A stretch of DNA of 64,000 nt from Dugong dugon (taxonomy: Eukaryota; Chordata; Mammalia; Sirenia; Dugongidae). Where the stretch lies: the NCBI GenBank assembly GCA_030035585.1, contig CM057462.1, forward strand, positions 143,618,734 through 143,682,733, in the 5' to 3' direction. Below are positions 46,440 to 59,003 of this stretch, piece after piece (the stretch's first letter is position 1; each line of letters begins with the position of its first letter). Below the pieces are notes generated by a model, which saw only the letters and a list, made by a program, of their open reading frames with translations, had not been told where the DNA came from and made no database searches. Position numbers and translations under genes: made by a program.

Positions 46440-46630
46440 GTGCCATCCAGTTGAGTTGACTCATAACGACCCCATTTGACAGAGTAGAACTGCTCCATAG
46501 GGTTTCCTAGGCTGTAATCTTTATGGGAGCAGATTGCCAGGTCTTTTCACCCGCCAGCGGCTTGTAGGTTCAAACCGCTGATCTTTGGTTAGCAAGCGAA
46601 TACATTAATCATCCTGCAACCATGGCTCCT
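46440..46630 (-). mobile_element. AfroSINE copy (long form)
   Basis: On the minus strand it begins AGGAGCCATGGTTGCAGGAT. It has the B-box region GCGGTTTGAACCTAC, then GGGTGAAAAGACCTGGCAAT, TACAGCCTAGGAAACCCTAT and the 3' end GTTATGAGTCAACTCAACTG. Confidence 0.8.
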
Positions 46631-47365
46631 TTTACCTAAACGTTTATACAGGCTATACTGAAAAGGTTTCTGAATGTGGAGAAAAAATATTGTGTGTGAA
46701 TGAGGGGAAAAAGAGAAGAAATGTAGGTCTTCCCTTCATGCCTTAAATGAACAAGGCATTATGCGTATTCAAACACATCCCTCCACTGCTTTCGGCCATC
46801 CATGGCTCCCTATTACACTTAAGAATAACTATAAAACCATTATTTGTCATTTTTAAGCATAATTCCAACCATGTTTATTTCTGAAGCTGCTTCACCCTCT
46901 GTGTTGCGGTAATACTGAACTGAATATGGGTCTCTAAATATAAAACATTTCTCATCTCAAAGGCTTGAAAGTGCTTTTTTTCTTATCTCTGGATTAATAA
47001 CAATTACTCTGGAATAATAATAATTTCTATTTATTCTTATGTTATACATAACTGTAATTCCAGGAAAATTTTTTACACTTGTCTGTTGAGACATCAGTTG
47101 TCTGAACTAGATGCTCTATATTATTCCATGTATTTCCCTACATAATGATTATCATGCCATAAAGTATTTTCCTTTTCATTATCTTGATTTACTACTATAG
47201 ATACTTAATACACTGAGTGTGTCTTGTTGCTGCTTTTTTTTTTTTTTAATTTTATTTCTAATGCTTAGGACAGTATCCAACATCTAAATAAACATTTGCT
47301 GAAGGAATGACTGGATTATGGAGCTTGATCAACATAGACAACAGCAATTACACTACCCTTTGATA
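46631..47365. other. Mostly unrecognised; possible L2 fragment
   Basis: 46790-46930 (CATCCATGGCTCCCTATTAC, AGAATAACTATAAAACCATT) resembles the conserved part of ancient L2 3' ends. No gene. Confidence 0.35.
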
Positions 47366-47532
47366 CGGAACCCTGGTGGCTGAAGTGGTTAAGAGCTTGG
47401 CTGTTAACCAAAAGGTTGGCAGTTAGAATCTACCAGGCACTCCTTGGCAACTCCATGGGGAAATTTTACTCTTTCCTATAGGGTCACTATTCATCGGAAT
47501 TCACTCCATGGCAATAGATTTGTTTGTTTTTG
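47366..47532 (+). mobile_element. AfroSINE copy (short form)
   Basis: It starts CGGAACCCTGGTGGCTGAAG with the B box changed to GGCAGTTAGAATC. The body is CAACTCCATGGGGAAATTTT and the 3' end TTCATCGGAATTCACTCC, with a T-rich tail. Confidence 0.8.
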
Positions 47533-49486
47533 ATGCAATCCTTACTTCAATGCTACTTAAGATCAAGCTAGATCTTAGGAGATGATAGCAAAAGTTATTT
47601 AACGTTAAACTTGCAGTAAACAAAATGACTTTTTTTCAGACAGAAAAGCTGGAAAAGAATGAGCATGAATAAGTATTTGAAAATGGAAGAGCAAAGACTT
47701 TAACAGCAAAGACAAACTGATTTAGAAATTCATTGCAAAAAAATAAGATTCAAAATTATTTTGAATCAATGTGACCATAATTAAAATACATTTATGGGCT
47801 TACAGTGGGAAATATTTTGAAGGAGATATTATTTGGTTATGTAAGTTTTGGTATTATTTTTGAAATATCTGATATTATTCAGTAGCTACATATCAAATAT
47901 AATTCTTTACAAATCCTATACAAAAGCAGTGCTACTATAATGATAATTTTTAAATAGTTTATTGGTCATCTTTTACTCATCCATTTTTGCTGTAGATTCT
48001 CTGAGATTCAAAAAGTAACATGCATATTAAATTGAGATGTTTTAAACTGAAGTGTTTAAAATTTATTACTGCAAGCGGGTTTAGTTGTGCCTGTGTTCTG
48101 TGCTTGTGTGTGTGAAAGAGTGACTATCACAGGGACTTAATTATGGAAAAATTACTCCAGAATCTTTTGGTGTAAAAAAATGTTAAAAAAAAAAAAAAGT
48201 AATAAACACACACATATGCATATATGTGTGTGCATTTTTTTTTTTTTAAATCTGGGACTGTGCTATAAGAATATTACCATTCTGTTATATGTTACATTGG
48301 GGTGATTTGGAGATCCCACATTTCACAGATCATGATATTATTTGTTTCTTTACTTTAAACTTATATTCAGACCAAGTTTGAAGTTTTGATTTCTCATGAA
48401 ATCTGTTTTCCTATTCAGAGGTGTTGAAAATCTTGAATATTTCCTATGTGGGAAAAGGAACCCAAGAGGTTTTCCAGACCTTCTTTCACTGAGAATTCTG
48501 CATTTGCATGGTCCCAGATCCTAAAAACTCCAAGTGTGTCACCTTTCCCTGCACGACAGTAATGCTCAAACTGTAACTCTTAACACAAATTTTCAGGCTT
48601 CAGCACACTCTGCAGTGGCAAATTATTCTTATAGTAAAGTAAGCATAAAATACAAAATGGTACTTTAAAATAAAATAGAAAATGGTCATTTACATAAGAA
48701 CTGGTTTTCTTCAATTTAGGATTAAACTTAAATTTCTTTAAATGTTTTGTTTCTGAGGGCTGTATTTCCTACAATAATTCTATGTATCTCTCATTTGCTA
48801 CCTAATTTTTCTTTTTTTGGATTTTAATAAAAAAATAATTCTATCTAAACTCTGTCCAAGTGAGAAATTTGATTAATTTAAAAATTGTGCAAAAACAATG
48901 TAATTAGAGACCTAGATGGATTCTAAACAAGCTCTCAGTTCCCTCCCACACAGCAGGATGTAAACCAGAAAATCACTTTGACTTTAATATATAGCCTAAT
49001 CTTTCATCTAAGCATATTAAAATTCCATTTTTTCCAAAAATCAAAATGTGCAAAGGCACAAAATGTGATCATACATTATACGGGTGGAATTCAACTTACA
49101 TCAACTTACACTCATGGCACTAAGAAAATTACATGTGTATTATCAACTTTCATCAAAAAAGTCACTCTGATGCATCATATATTCTATGGTAAGGGTTTCG
49201 TCAGGCCCTCCGGTTCTTTAAATAGTTTTTTTTTTTTTTTTTTTTTTTTTCAGTTCTAAGGTAATACTGGTATAAAGTAGAAACATGTTTATATTAAGAA
49301 ATAGGTTTATATAAAGTAGAAATAAGTCCATGTAAAAAGAAAAGATTGTTTGGAATCCTCATTCATTCCATTCAGTTTCGTCAGAGAAAACTTCTACAAC
49401 ACTCTTCGTAGAAGAACCCCCATTCATCTCTGTATGTTTAAATACGTTTTATTATTTTTCATTGAGTTCAGTATGTATGTTAAGTA
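47533..49486. other. AT-rich sequence, nothing recognised
   Basis: A-runs lie at 48187-48199 and a T-run at 49226-49250. Open frames here are low-complexity. No repeat family or RNA gene was recognised. Confidence 0.4.
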
Positions 49487-51886
49487 CTATTGTTGTTACC
49501 TGCCATTGAGTCAATTCTGACTCATAGCAACCCCGTGTACAACAAAATGAAACACTGAAGGGTCCTGCGCCATCCTCACAATCATTGCTATGTTTCAGCC
49601 CATTGTTGCAGCCAGGTTGTCAAGCCATCTATTGAGGATCTCCCTCTTTTTCACTGACCTTCTACTTTACCAAGCATGATACCCTTCTCCAGGGACTGGC
49701 CCCTTCTGATATTATGTCCAAAGTATACGAGACAAAATATCCCCACTCCCACTTCCGAGGAGCATTCAGGCTATATCATATTTATATGCAAACAACACAT
49801 GCCTTCTATGTTTGTTTCCCAACTGCACACTCTCCCTGCTAAGTATTACTGTAAGTGCACTATGCTAATTTTTTTTACAGCAACATGTGAAAAAAATTGA
49901 AATAGTGGGGCTTATGAAAATACCTTAAGGGGGAGGGTGCAGGTGATAAACAAATATAGGAGGCACAAGTTATTTGCATAAAAATACAATACTTCTTCCG
50001 AGACAAATTTGTTCCTTCTTCTGGTAGTCCATGTGTATTCAATATTAGTTACCAACACCATAATGCAACTGAACCAATTCTTCTTTGGTCTACCTTAGTC
50101 GTTGTCCAGCTTTTGCATCCATACAAGACAATTGAAAATATCATGGTTTGAATCGGGCGCATCTTAGTCCTCAAAGTGACATCTTTAATTTTTAACACTT
50201 TAAAGGGGTCTTTTGGAGCAGATTTGCCCAAAGCAAAATCATTTGATTTCTTGATTGCTGCTTCTGTGGGTGTTGATTGTGGATCCAACTAAAATGAAAT
50301 CCTTGACAAATTTAATATTTTCCTCATTTATCATGATGTTGCTTATTGGTACAATTGTGAGGATTTTTGTTTTCTGTATGTTGAAGTGTAATCCACACTG
50401 AAAACTGTAGTCTTAGATCTTCATCAGTGACTGCTTCAAGGCTTCTTCACATTCAGCAAGCAAGATTGTGTTGTTTATATATCACAAGCTGATCATGAGC
50501 CTTCCTCCAATCCTGATGCCATGTTCTTCTTCATATTATCCACTTGCTTAGATTATTTGCTCAGCATATAGATTGAAAAAGTATGATAAAAGGATACAAC
50601 TTTGACGCTGAACTTTCCTGTTTTTAAACCACACATTATCCCCTTGGTCTGTTTGAACGAATACCTCTTGGCCCAATTAAGTATTCTGGAATACCTTTTT
50701 TGGCAATGTTATCCATAACTTGTTATGATCCACACAGTTGAATTCCTTCATGTAGTCAGTTAACACAGGTGAACATCTTTCTGGCATTCTCTGCTTTGAG
50801 CCAAGACCTATCTGACATCAGCAATGATATCCTTTGTTCAAGTCCTCTTCTGACTACAGCTTCAATTTCTGGCAGTTCCCTATGTACTGTTGCAAACATT
50901 TTGAAATTATATTCAGCAAAATTTTACTTGCATGTGATTTAAATGGTATAGTTCAATAATTTCCTCATTCCATTGGGTCACCTTTCTTTAGAATAGGCAC
51001 GTTTTTGGAACTCTTCCAGTTGGTTGATGAGATAGCTGTCTTTCAAATTTCTTGGCATAGATGAGTGAGAGTTGCAAGTATTGTATCCATTTGTTGAAAC
51101 ATCTCCATTGATATTCCATCAATTCCTGGAGCTTTGTATTTCGACAATGCCTTTAGTGCGGCTTGGATCTCTTCCTTCATTACCATTGGTTCTTGATCAC
51201 ATGTTTTCTCCTAAAATGGCTGAATGTTGAACAATTCTTTTTGATACAGTGATTCTGTGTATTCCTTCCATCTTCTTTTATGCTTCCTGCATCATTCAAT
51301 ATTTTGCCCATAGAACTTCAATATTGCAACTGGAAGCTTGAATATTTCTTCAGTTTTTTCAGCTTGAGAGATAACAAGAATATTCTTCCCTTTTGGTTTT
51401 CTAACTCCAGGTCTTTGCACAATTCATCATAATACTTTACTTTGTCTTCTCGAGCCAGCCTTTAAATCTTTGTTCAGCTCTTTTACTTCATCATTTCTGT
51501 CTTTCACTTTAGCTACTCTGTGTTCAAGAGTAAATTTCAGAGTCTCCTCTGACATCCAGTTTGGTCTTTTCTTTTTAATGAACTTTTGCTTCTTTATGTA
51601 TGATGTCTTGCCTTTGATGTCATCACACAACTCATCTGGTCTTTGTTCATTAGTGTTCATTCCATCAAATCTGTTCCTGAGATGGTCTCCAAGCTCAAGT
51701 GGGATATACTCCAAGTCATACTTTGGCTCTCGTGGACTCATTTTAACTTTCTTCAGCTTGAATTTTAACTTGCATATGAACAATTAATGGTCTGTTTAGC
51801 AGTCTCCCCCTGACCTTGTTCTAACTGATGATACTGAGCTTCTCCATTGTCTCTTTCCACAAGTGTAGTCAGCTTGATTCCTGTGT
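49487..51886 (-). mobile_element. RTE LINE, minus strand, split by a MITE-like insert
   Basis: The 3' end at 49487 carries the reversed RTE tail (ATTGTTGTTACCTGCCATTG). The copy continues up through RT and linker sequence to GAATACACAGGAATCAAGC near 51886, inside the endonuclease C-terminal region, where it is 5'-truncated. A 214-bp palindromic element interrupts it at 49776-49989. Stops are frequent and the YADD region (near 50480-50500) is scrambled. Confidence 0.8.
49776..49989. mobile_element. Palindromic MITE-like element between TA dinucleotides
   Basis: The insert begins TCATATTTATATGCAAACAA and its right end, reverse-complemented, begins TTGTATTTTTATGCAAATAA. The arms continue as CATGCCTTCTATGTTTG and GTGCCTCCTATATTTG. 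TA lies directly outside both ends (49774-49775 and 49990-49991), within an RTE that otherwise reads through at GTAC-TTCTTCC. No coding. It matches 7541-7679 in sequence. Likely Tc1/mariner-like and nonautonomous. Confidence 0.65.
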
Positions 51887-51954
51887 ATTCTGACTACTGA
51901 GGTCCAGTTGCCATTTACATTGTTACAAAAAAGATATTTCCAATAAGTAAGTCA

Positions 51955-52162
51955 CTGCCGGCACTTGTCTGTTAGTTTGTTTTTCTGTGGTGGCTTGCAT
52001 GTTGATGTGTTACTGGAAGCTATGCTACTGGTATCTCAAATACTAGCAGGGTCACTCACGGTGGAGAGGTTTCAGTGGCGCTTCCAGGCTAAGACAAACA
52101 AAAAAGAACCTGGCAATCTACTTCTGGAAAAAAAAAAATGGCCAATGAAAACCTTATAGATG
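51955..52162 (+). mobile_element. RTE LINE 5' end, first part of a split plus-strand copy
   Basis: It reads CTTGTCTGTTAGTTTGTTTT, then GCAGGGTCACTCACGGTGGA and ATGGCCAATGAAAACCTTAT, the RTE 5' leader. The next expected leader bases (AATAGCA...TTGTCTGATATA) occur at 53787 onward, on the far side of a minus-strand RTE. The two parts are therefore one copy. Confidence 0.75.
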
Positions 52163-53776
52163 TTGTTGTTGTTATTAGGTGCTGTCAAGTTGGTCCTGAC
52201 TCATAGTGACCCTATGCACCACAGAACAAAACACTACCTGGTCCTGCACCATGCTCACAATCGTTGTTGTGCTTGAGCCCCTTGTTGCAGCCACTGTGTC
52301 AATCCATCTCATTGAGGATCTTCCTCTTTTACACTGAGCCTGTACTTTACCAAGCATGATGTCTTCTCCAGGGACTAATCCCTCCTGACAACATGTCCAA
52401 AGTATGTGAGACGTAGTCTTACCATCCTTCCTTCTAAGGAGCATTGTGGTTGTACTTCTTCCAAGACAGATTTGTTCATTCTTTTGGCAGTCCATGGTAC
52501 ATTCAATATTTTTAGCCAACACCACAATTCAAAGGCATAAATTCTTCCTTGGTCTTCCTTATTAATTGTTCAGCTTTCGCATGCATATGCTGCAATTGAA
52601 AAATACCATGACTTGGGTCAGGCACATCTTAGTCTTCAAGGTAACATCTTTGCTTTTCAACACTTTAAAGAGGTCTTTTGCAGCAGATTTGCCCAATGCA
52701 ATGTGTCTTTTGATTTCTTGACTGCTGCTTCCATGGGTTTTGATCGTGGATCCAAGTAAAATGAAATCCTTGACAACTTCAATCTTTTCTCCCTTTATCA
52801 TGATGTTGCTTTTTGGTCCAGTTGTGAGGATTTTTGTTTTCTTCATGCTGAGGTGCAATCCATACTGAAGGCTGTGGTCTTCACCAGTAAGTGCTTCAAG
52901 TCCTCTTCACTTTCGGCAAGCAAGGGTGTATCATCTGCATATGGCAGGTTGTTAATGAGTCTTCCTCCAATCCTGATGCCCCACTCTTCTTCATACAGTC
53001 CAGCTTCTCAGATTACTTACTCAGTATACAGGTTGACTAGGCATGATGAAATGATGCAACCCTGACACACACCTTTCCTAACATTAAACCATGTAGTATC
53101 CCCTTGTTAAGTCCGAACAACTGCCTTTTGATCTGTATACAGGCTCCTCATGAGCACAATTAAGTGTTCTGGAATTCCCATTCTTCACAATGTTATCTAT
53201 AATTTTTTACGATCTACACAGTCAAATGCCTTTGCATAGTCAATAAAACACAGGTAAATATGTTTCTGGTATTCTATGCTTTCAGCCAGGATCCATCTGA
53301 CATCAACAATGGTATCCTTGGTTCCATGTCCTCTTCTGATTCCGGCATGAATTTCTGGCAGTTCCCTGTCAACATACTGCTGCAGCTGCTTTTGAAAGAT
53401 CTTCAGCAAAATTTTACTTGTGTGTGATATTAATGATATTGTTTGATAATTTCCACATTCAGTTGGATCACCTTTCTTGGGATAGGCATAAATATGGTTC
53501 TCTTCCAGTCGGTTGGTCAGGTAGCTGTCTTCCAAATTTCTTGGCATAGATGAGTGAGCACTTCCAGCACTGCATCCCTTTGTTGAAACATCTCAGTTGA
53601 TATTCTGTCAATTCTTGGAGCCTTGTTTTTCACCAGTGCCTTCAGTGCAGCTTGAACTTCTTCCTTCAGTACGATTGGTTCCTGATCATATTCTACCTCT
53701 TGAAATGGTTAAGTGGTTGAACGTTGGCCAATTCTTTTTGGTATAATGACTCTGTGTATTCCTTCCATTTTCTTTT
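52163..53776 (-). mobile_element. RTE LINE nested inside another RTE
   Basis: It reads on the minus strand from a 5'-truncated end at about 53776 (linker region before the RT) to a (CAA)n tail at 52163. GATG occurs at both junctions (52159-52162 and 53777-53780), a possible short target duplication. The RT motif YADD is intact on the minus strand at 52941-52930. Pieces of open frame lie at 53547-53197 and 52858-52562, separated by stops. Confidence 0.75.
52562..53547 (-). pseudogene. RTE reverse transcriptase, broken frame
   Basis: The first piece (53547-53197) begins MPRNLEDSYLTNRLEEN and carries the RT fingers and RYVDRELPEIHAG-type blocks up to FIDYAKAFDCVD, the first catalytic Asp motif. 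The YADD block follows at 52941-52930. The thumb piece (52858-52562) begins MHLSMKKTKILTTGPKSN. Both catalytic regions are preserved, but stops between the pieces prevent one product. The N-terminal endonuclease is missing by truncation. Confidence 0.7.
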
Positions 53777-53785
53777 GATGGAAGG

Positions 53786-56457
53786 AATAGCATCAAAAAA
53801 TTGTCTGATATAATGCCAGAAGATGAGCCCCACTGAGTGAAAGGCACTCAAAATGCGTGTGGGGAAGAGAGTGAAATTTTCAAGACATTCATTTGTTGAC
53901 ATGGCATGACTCAAAATGAGAAGAAATGGCTGCAAACATCCATTAGTAATTAGAATGTGAAATGTAAGAAGTATGAATCTTGGAAAACTGGAAGTTGTCA
54001 AAAATGAAATCGAACACTTGCAGATCAGTATCCTAGGCATTACTCTGCTGAAATAGACTGGTATTGGTCATTTTGAATTGGACAATTGTAGAGTCTACTA
54101 TGTTGGGAATGACAAATTGAAGCGGAATGGTATCACATTCATCATCAAAAAGAACATTTCAAAACCTATCCTGCAGTATAAGCCTACAAGGAAGACCAGC
54201 TAATGTGAATATTATTCAAATTTAGGCACCAACCATGAATGCTAAAGTTGAAGAAATTGAAGATTTTAACCAACTTCTGCTGTCTGAAATTGATCAAACA
54301 TGCAATCAAGATGTATTGATAATTACCGGTGATTGGAATTCAAGTTGGAAACAAAGAAGGATAATTAGCAGGAAAGTATTGCCTTGGTGATAGCAAGGAA
54401 ACTATGGCCTTGGTGATAGAAAGGATGCTGATGGCGTGATAGAATTTTACAAGACCAATGACTTATTCAACAAATGGCGTAGGTACCTCTAAACATAGAA
54501 CTATTGACAATAAATACAGAAACATCAAACTGAAACATTAAAGGCTACTAGTTTTCATACTGAATAGAAAATGGATTTGAAGATGACTCACTAAGCAAGG
54601 ATGATATCATTTCTGTATAATACCTTATAAGACAAAGTAAAATGTTATAATGACATGTGAAAAGACCTGGAGTTAGAAAACCAAAAGGAAAGAATACACT
54701 TGGCATTTGTTAAGCTGAAAGAACTGAAGAAAAAATTCAAGCCTTGAGTTGCAATATTGAAGGATTCTGTGGGTAAAACACTGAATAACACAAGAAGGAT
54801 CAAAAGAAAATGGAAGGAATACACATAATCACTGTACCAAAAAGAACTGGTCTCCATTCAGTCATTTCAGAAGGTAGCATATGATCAAGAACCAATGGCA
54901 CTGAAGGAACAAGTCCAAGTTGCACTGAAGACATTGGTGGAAAACAAGGCTCCAGGAATTGACAGCCTACCAATTTAGATGTTTCAACAAACAGACACGG
55001 TGCTGGAAGTGCTCACTTGTCTATGCCAAGAAATTTGGAAGACAGCTACCTGGCCAATTGACAGGAAGAGATCCATATTTACCCCTATTCCAAAGAAAAG
55101 TGATCGAACCAAATGCGGAAATTATAGAACAATATCATTAATATCACATGCAAGTGAATTTTTGCTCAAGATCAAGTAAAATTTTACTGAAGATCATTCA
55201 ACAGCAGCTGCAGCGGTACATCAACAAGGACCTGCCAGAAATTCAAGCCCAATTCAGAAGAGGACGTGGAAATAGGGATATCATTGCTGATGTCAGATGG
55301 ATCCTGGATGAAAGCAGAGAGTACCAGAAATATGTCTACCTGAGTTTTATTGACTATATGAAGGCATTTAACTGTGTGGATCATAACAAATTATAGATAA
55401 CATTCCAAAGAATGGGAATTCCAGAACACTTAATTGTGCTCATGAACAACCCATACATAGATCAAGAGGCAGGTGTTCGAAAAGAATAAGGAGATACTAC
55501 ATGGATTAAAGTCAGGAAGGTGTGTGTCAGGGTTGCATCCTTTCACCATACCTATGCAATATGTATATCGAGCAAATAATATGAGAAACTGGACTATATG
55601 AAGAAGAACGGGGCATCAGGATTGGAGGAAGACTCATTAACAACCGGCGATATGCAGATCACACAACCTTGCTTGCTGAAAGTGAAAACGACTTGAAGCC
55701 CTTACTGATGAAGATCAAAGATCACAGACTTCAGTATGGATTACATCTCAACATAAAGAAAACAAAAATCCTCATAACTGGACCAAAAAGCAACATCATG
55801 ATAAACGGATAAATTGAAGTTGTCAAGGATTTCATCTTACTTGGATCCACAATTGACATCCATGGAAGCAACAGTCGAGAAATCAAAAGACACATTGCAT
55901 TGGGCAAATATGCTGGGAAAAAAAAGCAAAAGCAAAAAAAAAACTCTTTAAAGTGTTAAAAAGCAAAGATACGACTTTGCAAAATGAAAGCACACCTAAC
56001 TCAAGCCATGGTGTTTTCAATCGTCCTCATATGCATGTGAAAGCTAGGCAATGAATAAGAATTCTGAAGAAGAATTGATGCCTTTGAATTATGGTGTTTG
56101 CGAAGAATATTGAATACACCACGGACTGAAGAAGTAACAAAACTGTCTTGGAAGAAGTACAGCCAGAATGCTTCTTAGAAGAGAGGGTGGCTAGACTTCG
56201 TCTCACATACTTTGGACATGTTATCAGGAGGGACCAGTCCCTCGAGAAGGAAGTCATGCTTGGTAGGGTGGAGGGTCATGCTTGGTAGGGTGGCGGGTCA
56301 GGCAGACCTTCAAAGAGACAGACGGACACAGTGGCTGCAACAATGGGCTCAAGCATAACAATGATTGTGAGGATGGCGCAGGACCAGACACTTTTTCATT
56401 CTGTTGTGTACAGGGTCGCTATGAGTTGGAACTGACTTGATGGCACCTAACAACAAG
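53786..56457 (+). mobile_element. RTE LINE, second part of the split plus-strand copy
   Basis: It continues the leader from 51955-52162, then passes through a decayed endonuclease region (ACATTTCAAAACCTATCC; ATTACCGGTGATTGGAATTC near 54320), the linker, the RT and the 3' end (GATGGCACCTAACAACAAG at 56457). Between about 54490 and 54640 it is deleted relative to other copies. RT YADD reads YADH at about 55650. A small tandem duplication of CAAGTGAATTTTTGCTCAAG-type sequence lies at 55150-55195. Confidence 0.8.
54959..55396 (+). pseudogene. RTE reverse transcriptase N-terminal part, frameshifted
   Basis: Overlapping frames carry the RT fingers: MFQQTDTVLEVLTCLCQEIW, then a frame change at the duplicated bases near 55150-55195, then IQQQLQRYINKDLPEIQAQF and FIDYMKAFNCVD, the first Asp motif. 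The frame stops at TAG 55394-55396. It is dead. Confidence 0.65.
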
Positions 56458-56969
56458 AACATCTTGTGCAAAACTTAATATCTTTGTAAACTCAAACCAT
56501 TATAAACTATATCATGAGAGACAAACTCTTTATTTTCTAAAAATCTGGTTCTTCAAAATATCTAGGTAAGATGGAATATAGTTTTTTTAACAGCTTCTTA
56601 CACTTAAAACATATGTAGAAGACAAAGAGTCGAATTTATATGTGTTTATCCAAAGGTCATTATGGTTTGGAATTGATTTGAAGGTAAAGTTTTGGTTTAT
56701 TTTTTATGTATACAGCGAAACATATGAGAGCCAGAAATAAGTGGGACTATCTTGTTTTTCTGGGTCTTGCGAGTTTTCTGCCTTTGACAGGGTAAAGGCT
56801 TGCCTCTTTTCTATTGCTCTTTATTAGTGGAAAATATTTGAATTTTCCTTCTGTAACAGGTTTCTGCCTTACACACTTTCCAACTTCCACAGGTTTTACT
56901 GTATACGTGTATATGTTTTGCACATACATCCATTTTCATATTTATATGATACATATATACATGTATATA
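56458..56969. other. AT-rich sequence with a small AfroSINE 3' trace
   Basis: 56655-56700 (GGTCATTATGGTTTGGAATT, GATTTGAAGG) resembles the AfroSINE/RTE-like 3' end. Nothing else was recognised. Confidence 0.4.
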
Positions 56970-57708
56970 CAAGTAGTCCCCTACTTACAATAGAATTATG
57001 TTTTGAAAACTCTGTCGTAAGTTGGTTCTGACATAAGTCAAATGCTTCTTTTTTTTTTTAGGTTTCATTATTATTGCTTTTTATTATCAGTATCTTTATA
57101 AATCAGACTTTTATTTGTCTTTGGGGGTTGGAAACATTACATATAAAATTACATATATATTTTAATACATACATACGTAAAAAATACACAAATCATAAAA
57201 ATTTACTCCGACAATTAAGAAGAATTTGACAATGGTAGCATTTTGTCAGTTGCAGTAATAACTCCACTTGTAGAAGTTTCTGGATCATCTAGATTTTCCT
57301 TGGGAATGGGGATGGCATTTCTAGTTAGAAAATTAGTGAGAGTTGTCTGCATAGTCCTTTTCTTTTTTTCTTCATATGTTTCCTGGTAACATCTCATTGC
57401 TTCACAAGTCTGTTTACGGACTTTAGCAAAGTGATAATGTCTGGGTCCATGTTTTCAAGCAACTGAAGCCCCTGACTTAGTTTAGAAAACTAAATCTATA
57501 CTGTAGTGTTTTGAAGAGTAAATCACAAAATTGAACATCTGTAAGTGAATATCTGAAAATAATAACATCAGCAAATTACGTGCTACTACATCATATGTAG
57601 TACATATTACTAATGATAAGATGAACAACAACAACAACAAAATACAAACAGATGTTTCTAAGTGTGGTTCATCATAACTGGCATATGTCATATGTTGGGG
57701 ACTGCCAG
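56970..57708 (-). mobile_element. Tigger/pogo-like DNA transposon, internally deleted
   Basis: The ends CAAGTAGTCCCCTACTTA (56970) and CTGGCAGTCCCCAACATA (reverse of 57708) form imperfect terminal inverted repeats. TA lies outside both ends (56968-56969 and 57709-57710), the duplication made by Tc1/mariner-superfamily transposons. A minus-strand coding remnant resembles the end of a Tigger transposase. At about 740 bp it is far shorter than an autonomous Tigger, so it is deleted. Confidence 0.6.
57215..57397 (-). pseudogene. C-terminal fragment of a Tigger-like transposase
   Basis: A 60-codon frame begins MRCYQETYEEKKKRTMQTTL and continues NFLTRNAIPIP, then an acidic tail. The pattern of a Cys-Tyr word, a Lys-rich stretch and QTTLxxFL is typical of the extreme C-terminus of pogo/Tigger transposases and their domesticated relatives, where it follows the DDE catalytic domain. 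No catalytic domain is present upstream, so this cannot cut DNA. The assignment is by motif recognition only. Confidence 0.55.
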
Positions 57709-57710
57709 TA

Positions 57711-59003
57711 TGAATATACATGTGCATGCATTGTGTATATATGTACATGTATATTCATAAATGTGTGTGTGTTTAATTCATTCTGATTTCAAATTAGGAA
57801 AGTTTCCCTAAAGGACAACTGAATATTCAAAATACATAACAAAATAAACGTTTAAATGGGAGAATTATTATCATACAAAAACAGTTCTTAAAATATTTAG
57901 AATAAAATAATGGCAATGTTTTGAAATACAATTTTGCATCATTGAGAGTTTTCTTTTGAAATAAATAGAAACAATTCAAAGAATCAACTGAAACTAATAG
58001 AAGAGCAACAATGAACTTCAAAAATAATGAACTTTAAAAATAATGGACTTAAACAGTTATTTTAGATAATACTCATCTGAAATTAGAGAAATTATACATG
58101 CAAACATAACCCAAGTAAAATTTTTTACTGTCTTACTTACGGCTCTTAATATTTTCTCTTAATGTGTTATTGTGAGCATACATTATTAAATTCTGCCATA
58201 TGTAGCTAATTTTGTTTTCTTTTGGAATAAAGAAACTATGAAAATTTTTTTGGATTTGATTAGTAAAATTAATTTTTGTTTACATGTTAATCTGTTTTTT
58301 TTTTGGAAGATAAACTATAAACACAAGGTATAGATAACATTTTTTCAAGTCTAAAACAGCAAATATACAAAATAAAGATAACTTAATTGTGTTTCTAACA
58401 TCCTAATGGAAATTTATTAACCTTAGCCAGCACATTTTCTGAATACTGAATTATAGATGCATATATAATGGTTTGAGACAGTAATTCTAAGATGAATGTG
58501 ATGAATGTAGCAGGGTAATGAATTATCAAAGACAACACATTTTAGCACTTGTATTACACAGAACAGCTATTGTTTTCCCTCATCCATGTAACTTCCTGAG
58601 TTACAAGTCCCATTAATCAATGAGTTATTAGAACATGCATCATTATTTAACACTGATTTTTACAATGAGTAATGCGTATAAAGACATAATAGCATTCAGT
58701 CCCAGAGTAGTACCTGCATAGTAATTAAAACTTAAAGTCATCCCAAAAGAGACAGGTTCAATCCATAGTACCCAGGGACGTCATTAACAATAGAGAATGT
58801 TTGAGCTAGAGGAGTCCTTTAATAAGATCTAATATGATAATTTGAAGAGAAGATAGGCAAAATTAGGAGATTAACATTCCCAAATTTCTATTTATAGTAT
58901 CTGAACTAGAACCAGTACCAATGTTTACTCTAAGAATCACTAAGCTATCCTATCACTTTTCATGATAAGATTTAGTTATTTCTAAAATAGATGATATGTA
59001 GAT
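57711..59003. other. AT-rich sequence, nothing recognised
   Basis: No gene, RNA or repeat family was supported in this stretch. Confidence 0.4.
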
